Assembly: GCA_024398135.1 (NCBI GenBank)
Contig: CP073750.1
Coordinates: 1,426,001-1,490,000, forward strand
Reading direction: 5' to 3'
Length of the DNA: 64,000 bases
DNA from: a bacterium SCSIO 12643
GTDB lineage: Bacteria; Bacteroidota; Bacteroidia; Flavobacteriales_G; Salibacteraceae
The notes beneath the pieces were generated by a model. That model worked only from the letters and a program-made list of their open reading frames with translations, was not told the origin of the DNA and searched no databases. Position numbers and translations under genes: made by a program. Positions 38,295 through 47,264 of this stretch are shown here, in pieces. Numbering within the stretch: the first letter of the stretch is position 1; each line of letters begins with the position of its first letter.

Positions 38295-41015
38295 TTAATT
38301 CGTGGGTTGCCCCGATTCACGCAGCAAAGTTACAGTTCCCTTTAAAATACGCTCTACGATTCCTTCCAATCTTATTTCATAGACTTTACATACATAAAAA
38401 TACGTTCCGTTTGGCAGCCCTCTTCCTTCTGTTGTACTACCATCCCATCCCAATGCTGGATCAGTTGCGGTATATACCACTTCACCCCAACGGTTGTAAA
38501 TCGTCATATCCACCTCCTGTACATATCTCCAACCTGGTAATGGAACATAAAAATCATTCTGTTTGTCTTTACCCGGAGTAAAAATATTAGGTAACTCGTA
38601 ATACGGACAGTTATCCACACAGACTACATTACTAAATGGGCTTTCATTATCAAATGAGTCAATTGCAGTAATCGCGTAACATCCTGCAACAGATTCCAGA
38701 TTATCAAACAGTTTTGTTGTATTTGTCGCCCCCTGAACTTGTTCAATCACCGAGAAATCCCCTTCGCTAAATGGTCTGTAATAAATGTTATAACTCACCA
38801 CATCATCTGTTGTATCGCAAATATCGTTTGGGTTTAACCACGCCAAATCATTAAAAAACAATTCACATTCACTTTTGATGGTCAGATCTTGAGGAGGACA
38901 TGGAGGCTGTTTATCAACCACCGTATCGCATCTGATTTGCGAATTATTCAATATTGGGAATTCTAATGTGGTATCCGCATAATCTCCCTTGGTTGTAATG
39001 TAATAACAATACTCTCGTCCATTTATTAAATTACTATCCGTAAATACAAGAGTATTTGCTGAATCTACATAATCAAAACTTCCGCTTGAGTTTTGACGAT
39101 AGACGTACATCGTTCTATTCTGCCAAGGAACATCGATATTCAATGACAATTCCATACGATTATCTAGTGGTTTTAATTTCAACCATGGCGAAGTTGCTGT
39201 TCTGGATGGCCCAACAAGCACTTGATTGCTATAAATCTCAATTTGATACGTATGTTGATTATCTCGGGTATTAATCCCAGTATCCACAAAAACGGTATCA
39301 ATAAGATTCAGATCAGCATTAATGATGGAGGAACCTACAATTGTAAAATTCCCATTATTGACTTTTCTTAATATTTTGTATTGATATGGTCCCGGATATT
39401 TCTGAACATCTAATTCTGTCGGTTTTGCCCATTTCACGGTATCACTACCATTGATCGCATCTGTAGTATTTACGCTCACACGGGTAATAATAGGGACTTC
39501 TTTTCTTAGTGTCGCACAACTCTCTGTTGAAGGATAACTCTCCGCTCCATCATCAAAATATGCATATACCATGTAACAATACTTCTGCCCACTAATTAAT
39601 CCTTTTCCATTATCATTATCATAAAACGTAGTCGATCCGGCTCCTACTGTACTTCCTACCAATTGATATCCCGTAGATGCCGGAATTCCGGTTTCACACA
39701 ATGGTGCTTCATATCCTAATGAGTCCAGGCGTCTATAAATTCTATATCCTGCCGCATTGGTACACTGCGAATATCCCCAGGTCACATTAATTCCTGCTCC
39801 GAAAGGTTCCGCATTAATATTGGTTGGCGCAGGTGCCAAAACATTTATCCTCCAATCCAGATAATCTGTTAACCTGACATTAGGTGCATTATCCTGTGCC
39901 CTAAAGACTACGAAATACGGATAACTACGAATGTGATTACACTGCGTGGACCAATCAAAATCCTGCGAAACGATACGTTCTGCTGTTTTGGTCGGGAAAC
40001 TTGCTTTATTTCCCTGAACATAGAACGGATCACCTGTAGCGGATAATTCTACACTTTGGCGCTCAATAAAACTCGGTGGTAAGAAATCATTATCTATGGC
40101 CGTAACCGTTTTATTTAAAGCTTCAGTGGCCGTAACACATGTATCTGTCATTGGTTGAATCTGTGGCGGATTATTGGTCTGACATACATCTACTGTAATT
40201 TGCAAATCCCGTAATACACTTCCTATTTTAGTGATTGTACCTCCAATTCTTCGCCATTCTTCAATTAAAATCGCTACATTATATTCTCCTTGTATTTTCG
40301 GGCTATCCCAACTCAAGGTTCCGGTTAAAGGATCAATCGAAATCGTGTTATCCGGTCCAGGCCCCCATTTATCAGGTAAGGTATAATTAGGAATTGGTGC
40401 TCCTCCATTACCTAAACAGGTGACGAGCTTATATGATAAACTATCACTCAATCCATTATTAGAGATATCCTGATCTACAGCTCCCGGATTATGCTCATAT
40501 AAAACATTTAAACATGCATCATCCACTGGTGGATTTGTTAATCGTGGAGATGAATTCGCAGTTCCTCCTGGAAAAATATTGAGCTCCGCATAAATAAAGA
40601 ATACAACCTGCACCGAATTTGGAATATTGACCACACCCTGATTCCTATTGGGATCTTCCATGGTAATACGATAAGTCCCTGTACTTGGATAAGTATGTTC
40701 TGTAACGTAAACATTCAGCTTTGTATTATTTCCAATGCTCACACCACAATGCTGACAGCCGGCAGAACCTCCACCACCACAAGCTCCACCATTCACTCTA
40801 TTTACGGTTGCTGAAGTTCCATCACCAAAAAAAACATCCAATGAACATCTATCCGCAGTTACGGAACTTTCATTGGTGTATGTAGTCACGGTAATTCTAT
40901 AGGTTAAACCCGAAATATGTTCATAGGTAATCTCACCCGCACGGTTATGTGTAGCCCATAAACCAAGCGGGAAAAGTAGTAATGAGAATAAAAAAACGAT
41001 TAGTGTTTTTTTCAT
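38295..41015 (-). CDS. T9SS type B (gliding-motility-associated C-terminal) surface protein with fibronectin-like domains
   Basis: The protein has 906 residues. A signal peptide ends near GLWA, then THNRAGEITYEHISGLTYRI, an N-terminal module shared with the giant adhesin at 48556. An Ig-like middle follows with several FN3-type modules (INVTWGYSQCTNAAGYRIYR, DSFDNESPFSNVVC). The C-terminus is the type B sorting domain: LPNIFTPGKDKQNDFYVP, MTIYNRWGEVVY, GLPNGTYFYVCKV. It is a secreted or surface-anchored protein. Ligand unknown. Confidence 0.9.
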   Translation of the reverse strand: MKKTLIVFLFSLLLFPLGLWATHNRAGEITYEHISGLTYRITVTTYTNESSVTADRCSLDVFFGDGTSATVNRVNGGACGGGGSAGCQHCGVSIGNNTKLNVYVTEHTYPSTGTYRITMEDPNRNQGVVNIPNSVQVVFFIYAELNIFPGGTANSSPRLTNPPVDDACLNVLYEHNPGAVDQDISNNGLSDSLSYKLVTCLGNGGAPIPNYTLPDKWGPGPDNTISIDPLTGTLSWDSPKIQGEYNVAILIEEWRRIGGTITKIGSVLRDLQITVDVCQTNNPPQIQPMTDTCVTATEALNKTVTAIDNDFLPPSFIERQSVELSATGDPFYVQGNKASFPTKTAERIVSQDFDWSTQCNHIRSYPYFVVFRAQDNAPNVRLTDYLDWRINVLAPAPTNINAEPFGAGINVTWGYSQCTNAAGYRIYRRLDSLGYEAPLCETGIPASTGYQLVGSTVGAGSTTFYDNDNGKGLISGQKYCYMVYAYFDDGAESYPSTESCATLRKEVPIITRVSVNTTDAINGSDTVKWAKPTELDVQKYPGPYQYKILRKVNNGNFTIVGSSIINADLNLIDTVFVDTGINTRDNQHTYQIEIYSNQVLVGPSRTATSPWLKLKPLDNRMELSLNIDVPWQNRTMYVYRQNSSGSFDYVDSANTLVFTDSNLINGREYCYYITTKGDYADTTLEFPILNNSQIRCDTVVDKQPPCPPQDLTIKSECELFFNDLAWLNPNDICDTTDDVVSYNIYYRPFSEGDFSVIEQVQGATNTTKLFDNLESVAGCYAITAIDSFDNESPFSNVVCVDNCPYYELPNIFTPGKDKQNDFYVPLPGWRYVQEVDMTIYNRWGEVVYTATDPALGWDGSTTEGRGLPNGTYFYVCKVYEIRLEGIVERILKGTVTLLRESGQPTN

Positions 41016-41163
41016 ATAAACCTATGTTACTATAGCTAACGATGTTTACTCTACAAAAGTATAGTATAATAACTAAAAAATTGTATTTCAATATCGGCAG
41101 GAAAAAGACGAGGAAAAAACCATTAAGGTTGCTGATATTTTATCATTCCAAAATTCCATTGGC

Positions 41164-41171
41164 TATCTTTG
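41164..41171 (+). promoter_or_regulatory. -7 box of pdxA
   Basis: TATCTTTG lies 19 bp before ATG 41191. Confidence 0.5.
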
Positions 41172-41190
41172 TGGGTTGGAATTTAATTTT

Positions 41191-42237
41191 ATGAAACGTA
41201 ATAACAATAAAGTAAAAGTAGCCATTTCCTGTGGAGACATCAACGGCATCGGTTTAGAAACGATTATCAAGTCATTTCTGGATACACGTATGTTCGAATT
41301 ATGTACACCTATGGTTTATGGTAACCATCATATATCAAAAGCTTATCGTAAAAAGATCGGGATTCAGGATTTTAGTTTTAATCTGATCAAAAATCACGAT
41401 AAAAGCAATCAGAAGAAAGTAAACCTTATTTCTATCACCGATGAAAAAATGGATCTTTCTTTTGGGTCTGTAACCAATCAAGCAGGAAAACTGGCTTATC
41501 AATCTATCACCAATGCTACAGATGCATTGGCTTCTAATCATGCTGATGTATTGGTCACTGCTCCGATCCATAAACAGAATATTCCCTGGGAATATGAGGA
41601 CATCAAAGGTCATACGGAATATTTAGCGCATTATGCCAACGAGGATCATCCATTGATGATGATGGTACATAATAATCTACGCGTGGGTGTGGTAACAGGC
41701 CATCTTCCATTAAAAGAAGTTTCAAAAACGCTTACAAAGGATAGAATCATTCAAACTCTGGAGGTTTTCCAAAAAAGCTTAAAACAAGATTTTAGTATCC
41801 ATCAACCAAAAATTGCGGTATTGGGATTAAATCCACATGCAGGTGACAACGGGGTGATTGGAAAGGAAGAGATGGAAACTATTATTCCAGCTATTGAAGC
41901 CTTTAATGCAGATGGAAATATCGCAATTGGACCTTTTGCCAGCGATGGTTTCTTTGGTTCAGGTCAGTTTAAAAAATTCGATGGAATTTTAGCCATGTAT
42001 CATGATCAGGGCTTGATTCCATTTAAAACTATATCCAATAACGAGGGCGTCAATTTTACAGCAGGATTACCAATTGTAAGAACTTCTCCTGATCATGGAA
42101 CTGCATTTGACATTGCTGGAAAAAATATCGCTGATCCTACCAGTTTTAGAAATGCAATTTATCTGGCAATGGATATTTATAGGAATCGAAAAAACTACCG
42201 CGAACTCACTAAGAATGTTCTGGAAGTGAAAAAATGA
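41191..42237 (+). CDS. pdxA: 4-hydroxythreonine-4-phosphate dehydrogenase
   Basis: Using ATG 41191 (MKRNNNKVKVAISCGDINGI) the protein has 348 residues. A TTG 15 bp earlier is possible but would place the start close to the promoter. Signatures: CGDINGIGLETI, LVTAPIHKQNI, GHTEYLAHYA with metal-binding His, and HDQGLIPFK and VRTSPDHGTAFDIAGK. It oxidises 4-phosphohydroxy-L-threonine for pyridoxal phosphate synthesis. A terminator follows directly. Confidence 0.95.
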   Translation: MKRNNNKVKVAISCGDINGIGLETIIKSFLDTRMFELCTPMVYGNHHISKAYRKKIGIQDFSFNLIKNHDKSNQKKVNLISITDEKMDLSFGSVTNQAGKLAYQSITNATDALASNHADVLVTAPIHKQNIPWEYEDIKGHTEYLAHYANEDHPLMMMVHNNLRVGVVTGHLPLKEVSKTLTKDRIIQTLEVFQKSLKQDFSIHQPKIAVLGLNPHAGDNGVIGKEEMETIIPAIEAFNADGNIAIGPFASDGFFGSGQFKKFDGILAMYHDQGLIPFKTISNNEGVNFTAGLPIVRTSPDHGTAFDIAGKNIADPTSFRNAIYLAMDIYRNRKNYRELTKNVLEVKK

Positions 42238-42246
42238 CCAAAATTA

Positions 42247-42274
42247 AAAAGAGGAGCTCCTCAACTCCTCTTTT
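42247..42274 (+). terminator. Rho-independent terminator after pdxA
   Basis: AAAAGAGGAG pairs with CTCCTCTTTT, followed by a T-rich run. It lies 10 bp after the pdxA stop. Confidence 0.85.
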
Positions 42275-42391
42275 CATTTTTCACCCATCATTGTCTGTGG
42301 CTGCTGTCCCAACAATCCAAAACAACAGCACTTACAACATAATTTCTTACGATCCCGGTTCTAAAAAAGTTTCATTTTTTAGAAAAAAGTT

Positions 42392-43957
42392 TTATTTAAT
42401 CTTTTTCCCATCTTTGAACACTCTGGTTCCCTTTAAGTTACCCTCCTTATCATAGATCATATATTTTCCATCTAAGCGACCTTCCTTATAATTGCTATGG
42501 CTAATTAACACCCCTCTTTCTGTGTAGATTTTACACTCTCCATCTGGTCGGTCATTTTTAAATGATTGTTTTCTTTTGATCTGTCCTTGTGGATAATTAA
42601 ATACCCAGTTACCGGTTTTCACTCCATCTTTATATGCTCCCGTAGATTCCAGCTTACCATATTGGGTATAATATTCCCAGGAACCATCTCGCATATTATT
42701 CTTAAAGTTACCTTGTTCTCTTAGAATAGTTCCGGGATACCAAAAAGACCACTTTCCTGTTCTTTCTCCCATATCCCATTGTCCGGAATATTTCGGTGTT
42801 CCAGCCTCAAACCAACCTTCCCATTGCCCGTTCATCTTGCCTTCATTGAATACACCTTTGTCCTTTACTTTTCCTGTTTCAAAATATGAAATCCATTCTC
42901 CCTCTTCTTTTCCATTCTGATAACTTCCTTCAGTAAAAACCTGTCCATTTTCCCACCAACTGGTCCAATGACCTTCTTCCAGATTGTTTTTGTATATCCC
43001 AGAACGGAACTTTTTACCACTTTCAAAGTAAAAAGTCCAATTTCCATCCTTTTTTCCTTCTACATACGTACCTTCAGATTCTACTTTGCCATTTTTGAAA
43101 TAAACTACCCATGCACCGTGTTCTTTTCCTTTAATATATTCTCCAACCCAGTCTTTAGTACCATCATCAAAATACGCTTCCCATTTACCAGAACGCTCAT
43201 TATTCTCGTATTGTCCTTTTCTACTTATCTGTCCGTTTTTAAAGAATAAAACATATGGCCCTGTGATTTCTCCATTTTGGAAACTCATCTCTTTCCACTT
43301 CGCCCCATTTTCATACCAATATACCCAGGTACCATCTGGCAATCCATCTTTGAAGCTTCCTTCGTATTTTTTTTGTCCATCAGAAAAGTACTTCACCGTA
43401 GCTCCGTTTCTTACCCCATCATTTAATGCAGACTCTTCTCTTAACTGTCCATTATCATAGAAATATTGTAATTGTCCCTTACCATCTTTTACCTTTTGCT
43501 CTCCTGAAACATTCCAAAAACTTTGAATATATCTCTTCCCTTCTCTGCATTCTTCTGTTTTCCATTTTTTACCGTCAGCATACCAGAATTCCCAGATACC
43601 AGAACAAGCATCATTTTCAAAAGCGCCTTTTTCTTTTTGCTTTCCGTCCTCATACCAGGACAAGTAGATACTGTCTCTAAATCCTCTTTTGTAATAGTTC
43701 TCTATTTCTTTTTGACCATTTTCATAATACAGGATTTGCTTTCCATTGATAAACCCTCTTCTAAACTCAGCTTCTTCACTCAACTTTCCATTTGGATACC
43801 AATATTTCCATAGCCCGGTTTCCTTGCCATCTAATCGATCGCCTTCACTTCTTTTTTGCAAATGAGCGGTATCATGATAAGTGATATAATGTTGGGTGTC
43901 CTGCGCATATAACTGTACGGATATCAACATCAATAAGAATAAAATAATTCTATTCAT
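42392..43957 (-). CDS. Secreted YwqK/MORN-like repeat protein
   Basis: Using ATG 43957 (MNRIILFLLMLISVQLYAQ) the protein has 521 residues, a signal peptide, and then about 20 repeats of ~23 residues with the scheme G-W--Y---G-----G-Y--G---G (for example KDGNWTFYFESGKKFRSGIY). This is the MORN_2/YwqK repeat. Annotation names call such proteins YwqK-family antitoxins, but a secreted 20-repeat version has no toxin beside it, so that name should not be read as function. A surface or periplasmic scaffold is more plausible. A TATTTTTG box lies upstream. Confidence 0.88.
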   Translation of the reverse strand: MNRIILFLLMLISVQLYAQDTQHYITYHDTAHLQKRSEGDRLDGKETGLWKYWYPNGKLSEEAEFRRGFINGKQILYYENGQKEIENYYKRGFRDSIYLSWYEDGKQKEKGAFENDACSGIWEFWYADGKKWKTEECREGKRYIQSFWNVSGEQKVKDGKGQLQYFYDNGQLREESALNDGVRNGATVKYFSDGQKKYEGSFKDGLPDGTWVYWYENGAKWKEMSFQNGEITGPYVLFFKNGQISRKGQYENNERSGKWEAYFDDGTKDWVGEYIKGKEHGAWVVYFKNGKVESEGTYVEGKKDGNWTFYFESGKKFRSGIYKNNLEEGHWTSWWENGQVFTEGSYQNGKEEGEWISYFETGKVKDKGVFNEGKMNGQWEGWFEAGTPKYSGQWDMGERTGKWSFWYPGTILREQGNFKNNMRDGSWEYYTQYGKLESTGAYKDGVKTGNWVFNYPQGQIKRKQSFKNDRPDGECKIYTERGVLISHSNYKEGRLDGKYMIYDKEGNLKGTRVFKDGKKIK

Positions 43958-43972
43958 AATTCGGATTTTCAG

Positions 43973-43980
43973 CAAAAATA
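43973..43980 (-). promoter_or_regulatory. -7 box of the MORN-like repeat gene
   Basis: The minus strand reads TATTTTTG, 15 bp before ATG 43957. Confidence 0.45.
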
Positions 43981-44062
43981 TGGGTTGCAATCATTCTTAA
44001 TTCCAATGCAATTAAAAAATATTCACATTCTTTTTAATCTTAAATTGGAACAATGCTTTTTG

Positions 44063-44070
44063 TATTTTTG
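44063..44070 (+). promoter_or_regulatory. -7 box of the DUF2461 gene
   Basis: TATTTTTG lies 22 bp before ATG 44093, with a TTGG about 16 bp further upstream. Confidence 0.45.
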
Positions 44071-44092
44071 GGCGTGTTAAAAAACTCCTCTT

Positions 44093-44776
44093 ATGGCAAT
44101 TTCAAAAAAATCTTTCGACTTTCTAAAGAAACTTTCTCAAAACAACAACAGGGATTGGTTTACCGAAAATAAATCTTTGTATACAGATGCACAGCAAAAC
44201 ATTATTGACTTTGCTGATGATGTATTGGAAGGTATGAGTGCTTTTGATCAGATTGAAACTCCTTCAGGGAAAAAAGCTTTGAAAAGAATCTATAGAGATG
44301 TCAGGTTTTCGAAAAACAAAGCGCCATATAAAGAACATTATGGAATGATGTTTTCCAGAGCAACCAAAGCAAGAAGAGGAACTTATTATATCCATATTCA
44401 ACCCGGCCATTCATTTATAGGTGGTGGTTTTTGGGGACCTGAGAAAGAAGATCTTTTACGAATTCGTAAACATATTGCCCAGGACGATTCTTATTTAAAA
44501 GAAGTTTTAGACTCTAAAGAATTCAAAAAGCATTTCAACGAAATGCAAGGAGAACAATTAAAAACGGCCCCTAAAGGATTTGACAAAGAGCATCCTTCTA
44601 TTGATTTATTGAGATACAAACAATTCCTGATCTCTGAATCTTTTACTGATGAAGATGTTTTACATCCAGACTTTGCAAAAAAAGCATGTCAGACATTAAA
44701 TGCAATGGTTCCTTTCTTTGATGTGATGACCGATATGTTAACGACCAATCTAAACGGAGAGAGTTTAATCGACTAG
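44093..44776 (+). CDS. DUF2461 (TIGR02453) family protein
   Basis: The protein has 227 residues covering the whole DUF2461 domain: FDFLKKLSQNNNRDWFTENK at the start, KRIYRDVRFSKNKAPYKEHY, and YIHIQPGHSFIGGGFWGPEK. The family is widespread in bacteria and fungi and has no established reaction. Its stop overlaps the convergent Rof-like gene by 4 bp. Confidence 0.9.
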   Translation: MAISKKSFDFLKKLSQNNNRDWFTENKSLYTDAQQNIIDFADDVLEGMSAFDQIETPSGKKALKRIYRDVRFSKNKAPYKEHYGMMFSRATKARRGTYYIHIQPGHSFIGGGFWGPEKEDLLRIRKHIAQDDSYLKEVLDSKEFKKHFNEMQGEQLKTAPKGFDKEHPSIDLLRYKQFLISESFTDEDVLHPDFAKKACQTLNAMVPFFDVMTDMLTTNLNGESLID

Positions 44777-45054
44777 CGTTTGATCGCACAGCTATGGCTG
44801 TCGTATTCACTTCTTAAAATCCCATCTACTGATATCAAATGATCTAATCGGATTCGATATTGATTGTAAGCATCTTTAGCAAATAAATATTCTCCTTCTT
44901 TGGTGGTTTTGAAATCATAGATTACAACTTGCTCAATGGTTTGCTCTAATTCAGCCTCACTATAAATCATAGTTACAGGCTTACCTATTGTAGCTATTTT
45001 TTCCAGTTCATCATAATAACCACAATCTATCGGAGTGTATTTTTCTTCTAACAT
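44773..45054 (-). CDS. Rho-binding antiterminator (Rof)-like small protein
   Basis: Using ATG 45054 (MLEEKYTPIDCGYYDELEKI) the product has 93 residues, and TACCTTTG at 45059-45066 makes this start leaderless. The start YTPIDCGYYDELEK resembles the Rof core, where the same motif begins the SH3-like barrel; EGEYLFAKDAYNQYRIRLDH fits the barrel strands. Rof binds Rho and blocks termination in enterobacteria. The function here is inferred from this short similarity. An earlier ATG at 45099 lies upstream of the promoter and is rejected. Confidence 0.6.
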   Translation of the reverse strand: MLEEKYTPIDCGYYDELEKIATIGKPVTMIYSEAELEQTIEQVVIYDFKTTKEGEYLFAKDAYNQYRIRLDHLISVDGILRSEYDSHSCAIKR

Positions 45055-45058
45055 GGGA

Positions 45059-45066
45059 CAAAGGTA
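45059..45066 (-). promoter_or_regulatory. -7 box of the Rof-like gene
   Basis: The minus strand reads TACCTTTG, ending 4 bp before ATG 45054, so the transcript is probably leaderless. Confidence 0.5.
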
Positions 45067-45140
45067 TAGCGATTGAAGAGTTTGAAATGGAATGTGCATG
45101 ACAGAACGTTTATCAAGTCTTCTTGAAAATCATACGCATA

Positions 45141-45174
45141 AAAAAAGCCCTCAACTCATGTTGAAGGCTTTTTT
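45141..45174 (-). terminator. Terminator downstream of tRNA-Gln
   Basis: AAAAGCC and TCAAC pair with GTTGA and GGCTTTT around a TCAT loop, with T runs on both sides. It ends tRNA transcription and could work in both directions. Confidence 0.8.
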
Positions 45175-45175
45175 G

Positions 45176-45248
45176 TTGTCCCACTAGGGCTCGAACCTAG
45201 ACTCTTCTGAACCAAAATCAGACGTGTTGCCAGTTACACCATGGGACA
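45176..45248 (-). tRNA. tRNA-Gln (TTG anticodon)
   Basis: This is a 73-nt tRNA. Acceptor TGTCCCA pairs with TGGGACA, discriminator A follows. Anticodon arm TCTGA-TTTTGGT-TCAGA gives TTG. T-arm CTAGGTTCGAGCCCTAG is intact. CCA is not encoded. Confidence 0.95.
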
Positions 45249-45386
45249 AAATTCCGACTTTTACATTTCGTTTGGCGCTTTAAAACTCAACGCCCTTTGT
45301 AAAAGGAATGCAAAAGTAAAATATTTTTGAATTGAGAAAAGTTTTTTCTTGAATTTTTAAAGGCGTAAGAACCCATTTTTTCCAAT

Positions 45387-45394
45387 TACATTTG
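45387..45394 (+). promoter_or_regulatory. -7 box of the polysaccharide deacetylase gene
   Basis: TACATTTG ends 5 bp before ATG 45400, implying a leaderless mRNA. Confidence 0.55.
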
Positions 45395-45399
45395 CAACC

Positions 45400-46062
45400 A
45401 TGAATATGTCCATCATTCATAGGGCACCTAAGTTCTTAAAACCGATCAGTTCACATCTGGTTTGGTCAATAGAACCCCATCAAAAAGAAATCTATCTTAC
45501 GTTTGATGACGGACCGCATCCGGAGATCACTCCGTGGGTTTTAGCAGAATTGAAAAAATATAATGCTAAAGCCACTTTCTTCCTGGTGGGTGAAAATGCT
45601 TCTAAATATCCTGAAGTCGTTCAAAGCATTTTAGATCATGGGCATCATATAGGGAATCACACCTATAATCATATTAAAGGATGGAATACTTCTGCGTATA
45701 AGTATTACAAAAACACCTTGAAATGTGAGGATCAATTTCATTCTTCACTTTTCCGCCCCCCTTATGGCCGAATTACACGCGCGCAACATAAGCGTTTATC
45801 CAAGAGATATAAGATTATTATGTGGAGTGTATTAAGTGGAGATTATGATCGCAAACTAAGTCCTAAGAAAATCGTCAGAGGCGTGATCAATAATACTGTA
45901 CCGGGTTCAGTTATTGTTTTCCATGATAGTGAGAAAGCAGAAAAAAACCTTAAGAATTCACTTCCTAAGGTCTTAATGCACTTATCTAAAAAAGGATTTA
46001 TTTCTAAAGCGATCCCTTATGATCTCCAGAACAGTTCATCTGTTAGAGGTGAAGGGAAATAA
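45400..46062 (+). CDS. Polysaccharide deacetylase (NodB-homology domain)
   Basis: The protein has 220 residues. The NodB catalytic motifs are present: YLTFDDGPHPEITPW with catalytic Asp and metal Asp, HHIGNHTYNHI with the two metal-binding His, RPPYGRIT and a late VIVFHDSEKA with the catalytic His. There is no signal peptide or membrane helix, so it is either cytosolic or non-classically located. It would remove acetyl groups from chitooligosaccharide, peptidoglycan or related glycans. Substrate unknown. The next gene is convergent. Confidence 0.93.
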   Translation: MNMSIIHRAPKFLKPISSHLVWSIEPHQKEIYLTFDDGPHPEITPWVLAELKKYNAKATFFLVGENASKYPEVVQSILDHGHHIGNHTYNHIKGWNTSAYKYYKNTLKCEDQFHSSLFRPPYGRITRAQHKRLSKRYKIIMWSVLSGDYDRKLSPKKIVRGVINNTVPGSVIVFHDSEKAEKNLKNSLPKVLMHLSKKGFISKAIPYDLQNSSSVRGEGK

Positions 46063-46063
46063 T

Positions 46064-46360
46064 CTAAACGTGCTTTGAAATCTCTGCTCTTAAGTTTTCA
46101 ATGGGTGTCACTCCGGATTGTCTCCAAAGCAGATTCCCATTTTTAAAAATCATTAATGTAGGTACTCCACGAATCTGGTACTTTGCTGCGATCTCCTGAT
46201 TCTTATCCACATCAATTTTGATCAACTTCACCTGATCTCCCATTTCTTCTTTAAGCGACTTTAAAATAGGTGCAACTGTTTTACACGGTCCACACCACTC
46301 TGCATGAAAATCAATCAATACAGGTACATCACTTTGTATAATTGAGCCAAAACTTGCCAT
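46064..46360 (-). CDS. trxA: Thioredoxin
   Basis: The protein has 98 residues, a single thioredoxin fold with active site DFHAEWCGPCKTVAP and cis-Pro loop IRGVPTLMIFKNGN. It lacks a signal peptide. It is the last gene of a five-gene minus-strand unit (ArsR, YgaP-type membrane protein, rhodanese, DUF6132, thioredoxin), so it is probably a dedicated partner for the rhodanese-like lipoprotein or for sulfur stress rather than the housekeeping thioredoxin. Confidence 0.92.
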   Translation of the reverse strand: MASFGSIIQSDVPVLIDFHAEWCGPCKTVAPILKSLKEEMGDQVKLIKIDVDKNQEIAAKYQIRGVPTLMIFKNGNLLWRQSGVTPIENLRAEISKHV

Positions 46361-46374
46361 AATTCCTTTGCTAT

Positions 46375-46563
46375 TTACTTTGATATAAAATCCTCAATCG
46401 CCCCACCAATGAGGTGTCCGATTAGTCCTCCGGCAATCATACTACCATACCATTTACTGGTAATGGCACATCCTTCAGTACAGGCATATTCCTGCCAGTA
46501 CAAATATCCTCCAACTAATCCGATTAACGCTAAAATATTCGCGTAAGTGATCAACTTCTTCAA
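46375..46563 (-). CDS. DUF6132-like small membrane protein
   Basis: The product has 62 residues. Two membrane helices (about residues 5-22 and 42-58) flank EYACTEGCAITSKWYGSMI with two Cys. This is the pattern of DUF6132 proteins, usually found near rhodanese and thioredoxin genes. The two cysteines face the same side and could hold sulfur or metal; this is inference. Its ATG is immediately next to the rhodanese stop. Confidence 0.8.
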   Translation of the reverse strand: MKKLITYANILALIGLVGGYLYWQEYACTEGCAITSKWYGSMIAGGLIGHLIGGAIEDFISK

Positions 46564-46998
46564 CTATTTGACGATTTGATATCCTTTACCAGCCCAGGCT
46601 AAAAATCCTCCTTCAACGTTTCTCACATCGCTAAACCCCATTTCAATTAAGGTTTTACTGGCGATCTGACTTCTGTGCCCTGAACGACAATACACATAAA
46701 CGGTTTTTGATTTATCCAAAGTCTCCGCTTGTTGCTTAAAAGTAGTACCATTTATGTTTAGATTTTGCGCATCTTTCACATATCCTTCGGATACTTCGGA
46801 TGGGGTTCTTACATCCAAAATGATCACGTCTTCCCCTGCTTTTACTACTTTATTCAAATCATCTACAGAAACATTTGAATACGTTTTAGTTGATTGCTCT
46901 GTACCTTTCGATTCTGTTCCAGCGCTACAAGAGATAGATGCAAATCCCAACATTATTGCTGAAACAAAGAATATTGTTTTAAATGAAAACTTACGCAT
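46564..46998 (-). CDS. Rhodanese-domain lipoprotein
   Basis: The protein has 144 residues. The N-terminus has a lipobox (FASISC) after MRKFSFKTIFFVSAIMLG. One rhodanese domain follows: VIILDVRTPSEVSEGYVKDA and active-site loop VYVYCRSGHRSQIASK with the persulfide-forming Cys. It is anchored in the periplasm-facing membrane. Within the ArsR operon it fits periplasmic sulfane-sulfur handling. It ends next to the DUF6132 gene. Confidence 0.92.
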   Translation of the reverse strand: MRKFSFKTIFFVSAIMLGFASISCSAGTESKGTEQSTKTYSNVSVDDLNKVVKAGEDVIILDVRTPSEVSEGYVKDAQNLNINGTTFKQQAETLDKSKTVYVYCRSGHRSQIASKTLIEMGFSDVRNVEGGFLAWAGKGYQIVK

Positions 46999-47003
46999 AA
47001 CTA

Positions 47004-47264
47004 TTAATTTCTATTTAACTGTTTAAAATTGTGTGATATATCGTGCGGATTCTTTTTAGAAGTAGTGGTTCCGCATTCATTTTGACCAATACCCAAACCG
47101 CAACCTGTATTAAATAGTGCTTGATAAGCTAGAAATAAGCCCATAAAGGCAACTAAATTTGAGCCTTTTAAATAGGCATCCACCATAAATGCCAAACCAA
47201 TACCCAATCTCAACCAACGTCCAAGCCCCCATGGGGTTTTATAAATCGTCTCAATGACACTCAT
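47004..47264 (-). CDS. YgaP-type (DUF2892) membrane protein
   Basis: The product has 86 residues, with membrane helices at about 20-32 and 38-52: RWLRLGIGLAFMVDAYLKG, VAFMGLFLAYQALFNTGCGL. This resembles the YgaP transmembrane domain, normally fused to or near rhodanese. Its start overlaps the end of the ArsR gene by 14 bp, so translation is coupled. It ends 5 bp before the rhodanese start. Confidence 0.8.
   Translation of the reverse strand: MSVIETIYKTPWGLGRWLRLGIGLAFMVDAYLKGSNLVAFMGLFLAYQALFNTGCGLGIGQNECGTTTSKKNPHDISHNFKQLNRN

Noticed and set aside
42234-42455. Possible 73-residue gene after pdxA
   Set aside because: Its start overlaps the pdxA stop and it reads through the pdxA terminator hairpin and into the end of the opposite gene. 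No coding pattern.
42392-43957. Antitoxin of a toxin-antitoxin pair, as the YwqK family name suggests
   Set aside because: The protein is exported, has about 20 MORN-like repeats and no toxin gene is adjacent. The family label does not support that function here.
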